The notes under the pieces were generated by a model that worked only from the letters and a program-made list of their open reading frames with translations, had not been told where the DNA came from and searched no databases. The position numbers and the translations under genes are program-made. From Cyanoderma ruficeps (taxonomy: Eukaryota; Chordata; Aves; Passeriformes; Timaliidae), in assembly GCA_008694505.1 (NCBI GenBank), contig VZDJ01007753.1, positions 28,563,643 to 28,627,642 of the forward strand: a DNA stretch of 64,000 nt, in the 5' to 3' direction. Positions 48,701 through 61,220 of this stretch are shown in pieces (positions within the stretch are counted from its first letter, which is position 1; each line of letters opens with the position of its first letter).

Positions 48701-51700
48701 GGCAAGTTTTTTGACCAGAACTGCCAGAAGTGCAGGCTTCTGTGAGGTGATGCTATAGGTGACAAAATCCAGGAAAAATTCCCCCTCTCTTGCTAGTAGT
48801 ATTCCTGTGAGAACCAGGTGGCACTGGGGTAGTCCTTGAAACCACACAGTGAATCATTCTGTTTTATTAACATTTAGAAAATCAGCATATAACCTGACGT
48901 GACTGCATGCAATAATGATTCATTTTTTCTCTTAAGATAACAATACATTTTAATTATCATATATTATCCCCCCAGGTTATAACAGAGATGTAGTGTTCAC
49001 TGCACAACTGTCTATAGATTTCTTCCACAAACATTTACAATAGTGAAGGTGAATGTCACAGCGCTTAACAGCACCTTTTTCAGATAGAAATCAATTCTGT
49101 AAGAGGCAAAATTCACAGCTTCCATCGATTTCAATACAAATTAAATATCCATTTTTCACAGAATTGCACATAATAAGTGGGTATGTAACATCTCATAGAT
49201 GCTCTGTTATTAGTATTTGAATATCTTCAGTTGAAAGAATGATCTTTACTAACACTGAATTGCTCTAAAATACATTTTAAGCATTGACAGTGTGAATTTA
49301 AAGTTTTCTCTGCAAAAATCAAATGCCTTCAAATGTTCCCTTATTCTATAATCCCAGCAGCTCATAATGTAATTACATTCAGACTTATTGATGCACCTCT
49401 AATCATGCTCATTTTCCTCCATTTTACTGACCACAGTGGTATGATGTCCTCTGTGCACAGCTCTCTGCCTTTTGGTAATTTTTCTTCCTTTTCTCTTAAA
49501 TATGTGATTGTTAGAATCACTTTACTTGCCCTTTCCCATTTGCCCCTAGAGCAAGTCACACTTACAGAGGATTTTTTCCAACATTCCTCTAAATGCTTAT
49601 GCTGAGACTGCAAGTATAGAGGATTCACAAAATAATTTTACTTTCTTCCCTTGAGACAGATGCATGAGATACTCTAATCTTCACTTCTTCTGCAGTAATA
49701 TGTAACTTATGGCTATATTATTACATGAACTTTTCCCACTATCCAGTGATATGAATAATTCATAGGACAACCAGAATGCCATTCACAAACATTGCAATGA
49801 GTCCATGATGTTTGCCTTCCCTATCTAATTAATCTTGGACATCCTCCTATGACTATAGCATATATTGCTCAGCCAAATAAGATACCAGTACCTCTTATGG
49901 GCAAACCTTTATTGTCATTTGTCAGAGCAAAGAACTCTGTATTATTCTTTTTAAATAACTGAAAACTTCACTCACTTTCATTTTGTTTTGTACAACACGC
50001 AAACCTGCAACCATCCCTGACTTACATTGTCTTGGTACTCCTGCTACAGAGCCTGAAAATGAGCCATTAGCATAATGAGTCTGGAAACATCCACAGTTGT
50101 CATCATTTGGCACAGCTGCCAAAGAAGCTAACAAAAAAAAGTATTTGAATTCCATTCTGCCAAAATGCTAATGGCAATTACTGTATTTTTCTATTAAGAA
50201 TTAGTTCAGTTTTCATGCATTGAGTCCTCCGTGTGTACACAAATATGGATAGATGAACTAACTGGCACAGAAACTTTGAAAAAACCAAAACAGTTTTTTT
50301 TTTAGATCACCTCAGACAAATTTGTTGGGACTAAACAATGCTTTGAATTATATTTGGAAGCAGTTGGGCATTACTTATTCATATCCAGAGAATTCAGAGT
50401 GAAACTCTCTCCTCCTGTTACCATGCCAGAAAAAAGAACAAAACTGTTCTGTGTTTGAACGTTGAGGACTGTCACACATCTGTGCAGAGGCCTGTGTCAT
50501 GTTAAACAATTACCTCCACTCTACCTGTGGCTTATTGGCTTTTGTGAGCCTGCAGATGAAATGTTTTGCTGTTTCAGAACACAGTTCTAAGGTATTAGGA
50601 ATATTTGAGGTAAATACCTGTTTTACACATACCCCTGAGACCTCTGAGCAAGGTATGGCATTTAAATTACACCACCTTGAGATTTGAGTGGGGGACAGAT
50701 ACAACTCAAGCACACCTCTGAAGGATAAAGTCTTTCTTCTGATAGTACCGATTCCCTGTCAACCAACCTTGATAGAATTATATAACTGTTTTCTTGCTAG
50801 ATTAGCTACTGGTAGAGAAAGGTAACAAGCTATTTCTCGTCCATTCCCTTCCTCTGTACTCCCACTTTCTTTTACTCAGACAGTATAGGTGTATGCCCAT
50901 ATCATGTAGGTAAACTAGTTTATTATTTTGTACAAACAATACACTCATGTTTGCTCTACTGCAGTGTAGGCTCTGAAAATTCTGTATGTCAGTTGTTAAA
51001 GCTGCCTGCACACTTCAGATGGGAAACACACCAGTCTTGTTTCTGTATTTCTAGAGTCAATCTCCAGTCTCACAATTTGTTTATAACCCAGCCAGGGTCA
51101 TGCCAGTAGCTTAGGTAACTTTCCACCTAATTCCCCATATGTTGTCACTGTCTCTGATGCTGATGAGACTACCTTTTTTAAAAAAATGAGCTGCATTGAC
51201 TTTCTAATCTGTGTAAACAAGTGGAAAAAAAGAAGCTGGAGAAGAATTCTAATCCTTGTTCCATTTACAGATGTATAAATCAAGTCACAGATATCCAATA
51301 TCATTCTTATGATGTTCTGCAGCAGAACCTTCTTACATAAAAAGCACAAAGCTCCTGCACCAATTAAAAAAAGAAAAAAATAAAAGCTAGCAATTTTAAG
51401 CTGAAAGTCATTTAACACCCAGTGAGAAGTATATGGGACTAAATAGTAAAAACAAGCTCTCAATAGCAGATCAACCTTCATGACACTGTTTTCTATTGAA
51501 AGTATTTTTTGCTTTATATATTCTGCTTCATTTTGAAAAGTGGATGATTACTGTAGAGGAGACATGTAGGTTCAGAAACACTAATGATTCATGCAACATT
51601 CAGCCCGTCAGCCTATCTTGTTTTATAATGGGCCTTTAAAAACCACTGCTTTTATTTCATTTCACGTAGAAATGGTGGATACTCTCCTGCAGAACACATA

Positions 51701-51838
51701 CCAACAAAAAAAAAAAAAAGGAATGAATTGTACCAGACTGTAAAAATAATTTGGATCTTCTTGATCTCTGGACTGGTGTGTCCTGCATGGTAACCTTCAG
51801 TGTGGTAGGAAAGAAATTATCATTCTGATAATTGTTAA
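45723..51838. other. gene desert, no gene recognised
   Basis: AT-rich unique sequence between two oppositely oriented CR1 copies. The stretch 47030-47290 has homeodomain-like words and looks somewhat enhancer-like. A 13-base A run occurs near 51707-51719. No gene was found. Confidence 0.55.
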
Positions 51839-52668
51839 ACATAGAATCATAGAACCATGAAATCATGGAATGGTTTGGGTTGAAGGGACCTTAATCATCT
51901 ACTTCCAACTCCTCTGCTGTGGACAGGGACACCTTCTGCTCAACCAGGTTGCTCAGAGCCCTATCCAGCCTGGCCTTGAACATTTGCAGGGAAGGGACAT
52001 CCACCTTCTCTGGGCAACCTGCTCCAGTGCCTTTCCTCACAGCAGAGAATCTCTTCTTAATAGTTAATCTAATTCTACTCTTAGTTTGGAGACATTAACT
52101 CCTGTTGTATTTTCACAAGCCTTTGTGAACAGTTCCCTTCAGATTTCCTGTAGTCTCCTTTAGGTACTGAAAGGCTGCCATACAATTACGTGGAAGGCTT
52201 CTCTTGTCCAGGCTGAACAATCCCAATTGTCTCAGCCTTTCCTCACAGGAGAGGTCTCTATCCCTCTGATCATCTTGGTGTCCCGCCTCTGCATTTGCTC
52301 CAACAGGTCTCTGTTCTTCCTGTGCTGGGGATCCCAGAGCTGTACACAGCACTTCAGGTGCTCACCAGAGCAGAGCAGAGCAGAGGAATCCCCTTCCTCA
52401 CCCTGCTGCCCACGCTGCTTTGGATAAAGTCCAGGATAAGTTTGGTTTTTTGGGCTGTGAATGCACATGGCTGGGTCATGTCCAGCTTCTCACCCAATAG
52501 AACCCGCAAATCCTTCTGGGCAGGGCTGCTCTCCATCTGTTCATCCTCAGCCTGTGCTGATACTGGGGTTGCCCCAACTCAGATGCAGCATCAGCACTTG
52601 GCCTTGGTAAACCTCCTGAGGTTTGCATGTGTTCGTTTCTCAAGATCCCTCTGGATGGCTTATTTCTG
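51839..52668 (-). mobile_element. CR1 LINE 3'-end fragment, about 830 bp
   Basis: On the + strand it opens with the reverse-complemented octamer tail (ATAGAATCATAGAACCATGA), continues through CAGCCTGGCCTTGAACAT and CTTGTCCAGGCTGAACAATC, and reaches ORF2-derived sequence up to about 52665. It is the longest CR1 copy in the window. It remains 5'-truncated and its ORF2 remnant is interrupted. The right edge is approximate. Confidence 0.93.
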
Positions 52669-55600
52669 ACAAAGTTATAGTGAGGCATTAAACGGAGTTG
52701 TGTAGTACCTGCTGGTGTGGCTGAGCACTCAGTCATGCAAACAGCATTACTGGAGCCAAGAAAACTCCTCCCAGGGATCAGCCTTCACAGAGCTGAATGA
52801 AGACTCTTTATCTACCTCAGGGGTATTAGAATTGTTCCTATTTGCTCTTTTGTTTGAGATTGAAAGAAGTTATCTCTTGTTTATGCTGAATCTGTTCCCT
52901 GTCAGAGGAGAAATGTCCTTCCAAGAAGATGATGTCATAGGAGGGTTTATTATTTGCATGTGATTTATGGCATTTAGGTTATTATATGAATCTTGCAAAC
53001 ACTGCAAAAGTTTCACACACAATTACATTTCAGTAGTATATCAAGAATTAATTAGTTAAATGATAACAAGATGTATATATTTTCCCTCAAAAGATGTACT
53101 CTATTCCACCAGCTGTAAACCCCTCCATTTTCTTTCAGAAAAAGCAGACGAGCTGAGGGAAGGATGAGAAAACAATGCATTCAATCTGATCCTAGAGCAG
53201 ACTTGTAATCCTGTTTGCCTTCCTGCCTCGAGTCTATTGTTCTGGAAGCTCTTTGGAACTAGCGCTTCTTTTTCTATAACATAATTGATTATTGGTGAAA
53301 AAGCAGAGCTGGAATCTGAGTTAGAGACTCTAGAACTCCTTTTTCCGTTTTCAAGAAAGGCTGCAGTGGGAAAGTTGGGATTCTCTAAACTGAATCTGAA
53401 GTCAGAAAGGTTCATCACTCACTTGTGAAATAGCTTTTATGTTCAAGAGGAAATGCAAAAAGAATAGATACAATAATACTTCTTAAATTAATTCTTTAAA
53501 CTTTGAAAGCATACAGTAAGGGGAAGGTGCACTGAGACTTCTCTGTAACATTAGCTGTTTTATTCTTCTTCAAATTAGGATAATGCTAAATAATAAAATT
53601 AGATATAAAAACAAGAAAGTTAGATGAGGATTGTCCTTTTTCTATTGTTTATTGCTAAGAAAAAGCAAATTCCAAGCAAAACTTAAATGCCGTTCTCATC
53701 CCATGGAGTCCAAATATATTCAAGTAATAAAGATGATTAATAACTATGCAAGTCAGAATTAGGGTAAATTAAACTGTAAATTATTAAATAGTAATGAAAA
53801 ACAATAATTAAATAAAAGTAAGCCTATTTGCTTAAGTCAGTGCTAGCTAAAAATGTATCTGAGTGTACTCTGCCAAATACTAATTAAATCAAATTGTATG
53901 CTACTTTCTACATTTGTCTTCTCTGTTTACAATGTATCAAGCTATATGGTTAAAAGAAAAAAAAAGCTTGAACTAATAATTTATTAGCATTCAGTTAGCA
54001 CTGGAAATGCAAGGGGGGCACTGAATATTCAATTCATGCTGCAAGGGGATTAACAGCAATGAGGATTGATGACTTTTGTGGCTGTACAAAGAACAAAAAT
54101 GACTGCCAGCATTTCATAAACTCAGCAATTCCTGTGTACAACTACAGACAAGTTTAACAGGAGTTTTTTCTTGCATAATTATTGATTTACTTTACATACA
54201 TAAAGCATTATAGTTTTACAAGGTTCTCCATCATACCTTTAGACTTCAACTGAGCACTTGGCATGAACAGGATGAATATTTTTTGCTAAGTTACAGTATG
54301 GTAAAAGGAGTGCCTTCTAATAGCTGAAATGTTTTCTTTCTAGCAGTGTCAGACATACACCTACATAATAGTATTATCCCTCTATATGGCCAAACTCCTG
54401 GGTCCATTCAGTTTAGAAGGGTCATTCCTGCTTTACTGAAATTAACTTCTACTGAAATTAAGCTAAGGATGGCTTTTACAACATAAAGTCATGAAAATTA
54501 TTTCAGTCATCCTTTTCCTAATTACCCCTCTCCCCACACATTCAATACATATAGCTTTTACTATTAAACTTTTGGGTTTTTATCAAAGCTACATTAGCAA
54601 ATTTGCTTCTATTCTGCTTTCACCGTTGTCTGTCAGGGACTTTATTACCAAGATCCTATATTACGAGTTTCTAGATACAAAATACCAGACCCCCTTGGAA
54701 GCTGAAACTTGAGTCAAGATTGTGTTAATTTAAAGTTTCTTGCAGTCTGCCCTAAGCAGAATTGTCAATTGGCATCTCAGAGTAACATGACCAAACTCTT
54801 CTCCTCTCACATAATTTTGGTTCTGATGACCAAATATATGACGATGTTATCTTACTGTTTGACAATAACGAATTAACACCTGGACATTGGGAATGACTCT
54901 GCTCCCCTGACTCCTTGGAGATGTTTACCTTTGTATAAATATTGGATAGTTCATGGAGGCAAGCCTCCTAAGTCTCATTTCACATGAACTCCTGTGCAGT
55001 AGGGGATGGTAAGTTATAGGTAGAGCTATGGATTCCACAAGGTCTTTCAGTGCCCTAGAGTCCTTCCTACAAACCAGTTGATTACTCATTAGTCATTGCT
55101 CCTTCCACTGCTGTCGGAAAGTGTTCTGGGCTTGGGTGGGGGATTTGTTGTTGTTTATTTTTTTTTCTTAGTATTTTTTTTTCTTTCAAGGTTGATATGT
55201 TTCCAGATAAAGTTTCTGTTTTTATGGAGGAGAGGAGTTCCTGTTCCAGTATAATAGATAAGATAAGCTCCTAACAGTCTCCTTACAGCCAAGTCCTCAC
55301 AAATTCCCTTACTTTGGAGGGACTCCATTTCCTTGCTGTCTCACATAAAGTTATGGAGACTAATTTGGCTAAAAAATATTCCCCAAGCACACATTGCTTG
55401 CCACATTACACAAAAACACTGCCTGTTTACAAACATTTACAAGAAAAGCCATGTTCCAGAAATGCATATATGCAAGTGTATGTTTAACACACTTCTTCAT
55501 ATATGAATTAATTCTTCCTAAGTTTAGCACAAGGGATCTTAAATTCTCTATCTTTGTATAGACAGGAAAATATTGCACCTCTCCTATATAAAGGATGTCA

Positions 55601-58600
55601 TTCAGATCTGCTGTTAGCAATAGGTTCTTATGTGTCAAAGCCCCACATATGTTGAGCAAAATCTACCAAGACAAAGCAAAGCAACAATTTCTTATGCAAG
55701 TTCCAAAACACTCTCTGTCTGTCAGGAAACAGTATCTGATGATGAATATATGTTCAGGGAAATATGTTACCTCTTATTGAATTGATAGATAGTCAAATGA
55801 AAAAGCTGGTTTTGGCACAGGAGACATTGTTATGGTCTAAAACAGAAGTAGCAAACTCCACAGGATGGAAAAAGGTGCTTGGTAGCTGTGAAGCAGAAGG
55901 GAATGTTTGCAAGAGGTGAGAAGGTGGCTAAGCCCTGTGTTTAGAAGAAATAGAAACAAGTATTTATCACATCTAGATCTCTGGATGATTGTGGGAAAAT
56001 TACGGTAAGAGGAAAAATCAGTGTCTTGATATCTGGATTTTAATATCTCCTAGACATATTTTAAAAGTAAGCCTGGATTGCAACAAGACTTGCTCCACCT
56101 GAAACTGATTTGTTACGATGACAATTTTGTTTGCCTTAGGGAGTGTATCAGGGTGCATAACCAAATCAGATTTGCCTCCACATATGCCATGAAGGTATAC
56201 GGTGCACTGAATAAGGAATGTGTATTTTCACTGATATGGGAAATGAATTATGTGACCAAAAAAGCATGCAAAGGAGCCTGGGAACACCATATATTTCCCA
56301 CAGCCACCTTCTGGTGGTATTCTCTTGTTTGAGTTTAAAGCTGTTTAGAGCTACTACTGTTTGTAGAAACAGCTCTTACTTTGTTAAATAAAAAAAAAAA
56401 AAAGACAAGTCTTATTTCCAATTAAAATTTCTTTTTTTCAAAGTAAAGAAATTCTTCTTAAATGCAAGTATATTAAATCTACAGAATAAATGCCTCAAAA
56501 ATGCAATGTCTTGCAATCTATAAACTTTACTGGAATGATTATTCCGAAGTCCTTGGGTTTAGAACTAAATTCAAAATAAAAATTCTAATGGAAAAGCAGC
56601 ATGTATGATGATTTGTTGTTTTCCAGCTGAGCTAGAGACAATTCTTCAGTCATTTGAAACAATTTTGCCTGACAGCATTCTCATCTTTGAAATTGTAAGG
56701 TGTGTTTGGGATGAATTCTGCAGGTCTTGTGCTCTTCTCCACTGAACAGAGCAGGAGGATCAGTGCATCATGGTTTTCTTCTTTCTGCAGGTACACCTTC
56801 ATGGTCTAGTTTCTCACAATCAAAGTCTTAAAGAAAAATGTAGTGGGAATCAAAATGATTGGAGTGGGACAAGAGAGCAGTAGATATACAAGACTGTGTG
56901 CCATCCTTTATAGACTGTGGAGAGTAAAAAAACATGAAAAGACAAGACATAATTGTTGCATAAGCCAACATTCAAAATGACACTGAGAGAACAGGAAAAA
57001 CTGGACAGATGTATAAGAGAGTAATACTGGTGTTCTTCCATAAATCCCTATGATACTGCATTGAAATTCTTTAATTTATCTTTCCTCACATGCCTTTAAC
57101 TCTGCCAAATGCTTCCTTCGATTGCACATTTTTGTTATAAATGTTCCATGGTAAAAGTCAGTTACTTTCTATTTTCACAACTGAGCTTTACCCTGTGATA
57201 CAGAAAATGGCTAGTTATTTTTGGAACAGACCTGGCTGCTACAGCAAGGGGGAACAGATTAACTTTTATGATTTTATCCAGTGGAAATCTTTTCACAGGC
57301 ACAGCTCCAACTAAAGCAAAGGTGTGTGAGCCACTGACTGTCTCCAGTCCTGATCCAAAGCTGAGAGGCTAATTCTGATAGTGGTTCACTGGCTTATAGT
57401 ATCCAAACCAACAGAATGGCAGGAAAAATGCTGCAAATACACTATATGCAGTATCCATGAAAGATAAACATAATTTGCTATTTAACGTATGCTTGAACCT
57501 TTTTGTCAAAAGACCTTTTTACCAAGCTCCATGGTAGATTAAGTAACAGTACAGTACACTAAATAACACATTTTGTTCTACATGCATCATAAATGTGATA
57601 TAAAATCTCTTCAAATCTCTTTTTACAAAGACTCGCTGATGTGACGCAACTCAAATGGCTGATATGATAGTGCAAAGATGCAGAGTTAAGGTCTGTGAAG
57701 CTGTGGCCTCGGTATCCTATGCTAGTCTGGTGTTAGCAACAATCACGAAACCTTAATGAAAGTCATAAGGGTACTTAAAACCCCTATTATTTTAGTAGAA
57801 ATTTTCCTGAGGCATAAAGATTAACATGAGTTATTTAGCTGGCTATCAGACTGTAGAATGACTGATTTTCTTTGTACAGCTGAAAATCTCTTGTCAGTGT
57901 GAACAAGGATTCCCCACCAGGATCATGGTTATGAAATGCTCTTTTCCACAGTCTCGGACAGCAAGTTTGCATTTTAATTTCAAATTTTAAAATGCTGAAT
58001 CCATGTGCTTATAGCTGTATACACTATGGGGCAAAAAAATTCTTGCCACAGAAGTATGTTTGATGTTAATTTTGTTTGCTAGATCCTCAGGGAAGGCTAT
58101 TTCAAAACAGTGCTGTTTTCAATAAAACATCAAAGCTTTTTCATTCCGTCAAAATCACTTTCTTATTGAAAAGTTGTAATAGCTTGGTTAAAGTTTATGT
58201 GAATGTGTGTATCTACCTTGCAGCCCACAAATAACTGACAAGTACCAGTTTGTAGTCCCAGATGTTATATACTACATTACCAAATTCCAATCGGAATCAC
58301 CTTTTTATTCTAGTACCTTGTTCTTCATCTGTAAATGTTGCAAACTATGAAAGCTTTCCCATTTTTAGGGATCTAATCAGGTCTAAATTATTTGACTGGG
58401 TTTTTTTCTTCAGTTTTATGATCTAATCTACCTCATTGTCTGCTGGGACAAATTATTTTTCAACATCAAAAAAGAAACTAGTGTAGTGTTTCTTTTCTAA
58501 GATGAAAATTTTCTTTGCCAAATAAACTCCAAGGATATATAGTTAAATATGAACAGTTGAGGGGGGGTGTAGACACAGTTTGAGAAAATGTTTCCACAGG

Positions 58601-60434
58601 ACAGTTCTCTAAGTATATAACCTACAAAATATAGACACCAGAAAACTCCACTAATTCTGATATTTCTTTGCCCAGATGATGTCATTCTGAGTTGAGGTGA
58701 ACATCTATACCTGATCTAAGTATTACTTTTATAGATGTTCAACTGAGGAACAAAATATGACTATCATATTCCCATAGCTATACCTCATCAATAGACAAAG
58801 ACTATACTAATATATTTTATTATATTTCTCAAATTAGAATATTAATCAGAAGATTTCTTTTCTTATTTAGTAGAAAATTCATCCATAGCCCACAAGCAGA
58901 CTCCAGCTGGGCCTCAACTCAGTGGGATGAATCAACAGCTGTTTCGTTTTGCTTAAAGGTGAAGTTAAGCTGCTTTTTTTCTCTTGTGGAAGGAGATGTA
59001 TTATAATCTTACTAGCATTGTGTCAGTGTCTGTGCATTTATGTTATTAAAAGGTCAGTGTTTAAGATTTCTTTTCAAAATGTTTTCATGAGAGGATTTGG
59101 TGTAGTCTTGTAGACCAGTCCTGAATTCAAGGGAGGATATTATCAAGGTATTAAATATATTTATTTATATGGCAAATTTAATCCTAATAAACAGCCGCTT
59201 ATGCTAGAAGTGTCATCGATGACTATCTTTCTTCCATCCTGATATGACTCCAATGCTGATCTTCATTTGACAACTGGTATGTACAGAGTCACCATTTTGT
59301 CAAATACCTGCATATACTCAATAGGGAAACCTCCCTGGAGTTTTTAACTGATTGCTGTAAAAACAAGAAACTTTTAATGTTGCTATCACCATCCAGTAAA
59401 ATTCAGAATAGCTGATCTGGGTACCAGCTGTCTCTTTTCAATGAGACAACCATTTGGGATACAATTTTCTGTAGTTCTATACAACTACCAATTATTCATT
59501 GCCACAATGGGCCATTAGAGACCCATCAGTCAGTGATTCATGTCTGCTAGTTATTTTAGAAATCTAAAAATAAATTTAAAAAAAAGATTTAAAAAATAAA
59601 TAAAAACTTTCCTAATCTGCTTCCAGAAAAAAGAAAAAACTTTGGTAAAACAATGCACTGAAATTTCCTAGAAGTCACATAAAGATGGAGCAAAGGACTG
59701 TGACTTGACTAAAACCAATATTGCAATGTAGTCAAAGAAAACATTTTTTACTCAGGAGTGAGATATTTTAGTGGTATGGGGAGTTGAAAAAAGGTTTATA
59801 AATTTTATAAATTGCCACTAAACATTTCAGGTTGTGGCAGTACACGTAGCTGTAATGTGTGTATGTGTATATGTAAGTACACAAACACTTGGTTTCCCAT
59901 GTCCCCAGCAGGCCTAATCCAAATCATTGCATATTTGTGTCTGGTAACGTGCTGACGGTTCTGTCTACACAGAGCCATCAGAGGACATTAGGAAATCTGA
60001 TATTTTACATAAGCATTTCTCAAGCTATTTTTGTCTCATTTACTGCCATCTCAGAGAAATTCAGCTGTTCACATCTCCTGCTTATTAGCTTCAGCACAAA
60101 GCTGTACTGACACAAATTTATGGGTAATGTACCTAAAAAAAAGTAGCTCAAAGTATTGCCTTTTCCAATTCTCATCTCTGCCATGCAGCTCAAGGGAAAC
60201 ATTTGGAACACTGATATCCCAAGCTTTGAAACGATCGTTTGAATTAAGTTGGTACCATGCACCCCCTTACACATACTGAAAACAGATTACCTCTCCAAAC
60301 AGCTACCCACTATTTATTTTTAACCATTAGCAAATAAGGTTTCAAAGAAAGCTCCTCAGTAGGCATGAACTAGTTATGGACATTTTTCTTCTTGTTCTTA
60401 AAGGAGTAGGTGATTATTATCCTGACTGCCTTAG

Positions 60435-60466
60435 AAATAAAAATAAAAATAAAATAAAATAAAAAA
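60435..60466 (+). repeat. A-rich (AAATA)n simple repeat
   Basis: Units of AAATA and AAAATA run for about 32 bases. Confidence 0.9.
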
Positions 60467-61182
60467 GTAGAACCACATCTGAGAATGAGAATAACTATAT
60501 TTAATCAACATTTCTACTGGACCAGATACAATAATTTATAAGTCTTTTTTTGTACTCAGTAAATTGATTTTAAAAATGCTACTCTAGAGTGAAAGCAAAC
60601 CAATCTTTTAAGAATAGATTTTTATTGCATTTGAACCAGATCAAGATAAAAATATAGTAGTTATAATAAGAGTTCTAGTACTTTCTGAATGCACTAATCT
60701 GAGAGACTTGCTAATAAAAAATGGTAAATAGAGATGCCAGCTTGCAGTAGATTCCATATGTAAATTTTTGTCTTACATAACATGCTCAAATTAAGGAGAA
60801 AAAAGATCATAGTTAAAAAAATCTCAGGACAAACTTGTGTAGTATCTATGTTTGGGAGGGAACATTTCTTTAAATGGCTAGGCAAACTTATCTACAAAAT
60901 TATATGCTCTAACAGGGATCTAAAATAGATAATCTTTTTTTGTAGCTAAAATTCTTGTGGAATTTAAGGAGCACCTCTGTCATATATGATCTCTTCAGAA
61001 GCAAAGATGTGTTTAAATAGTTGTGGTTTGTGAAATGCCATATGTATATAATATGTAATCACCATATTTATATCTTCACATATATATAAATTAGCAACAT
61101 CATTTGTTCATTTGATGGGATTATTTAATATTGAGAATAATAAGTCATCAACTACTATGCAGTTCTTAGTTTTTCAAAACAG

Positions 61183-61220
61183 ACTTGACTAAACACTCAG
61201 GTAAACTTGTTTAGTCAAGT
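61183..61220. repeat. perfect 13-bp inverted repeat with 12-base loop
   Basis: ACTTGACTAAACA (61183-61195) and its exact reverse complement TGTTTAGTCAAGT (61208-61220) flank a 12-base spacer. The stem is too short for a microRNA precursor and the role is unknown. Confidence 0.9.

Noticed and set aside
52113..52736. Several frames of 60-124 codons
   Set aside because: Inside or at the edge of the CR1 copy at 51.8-52.7 kb.
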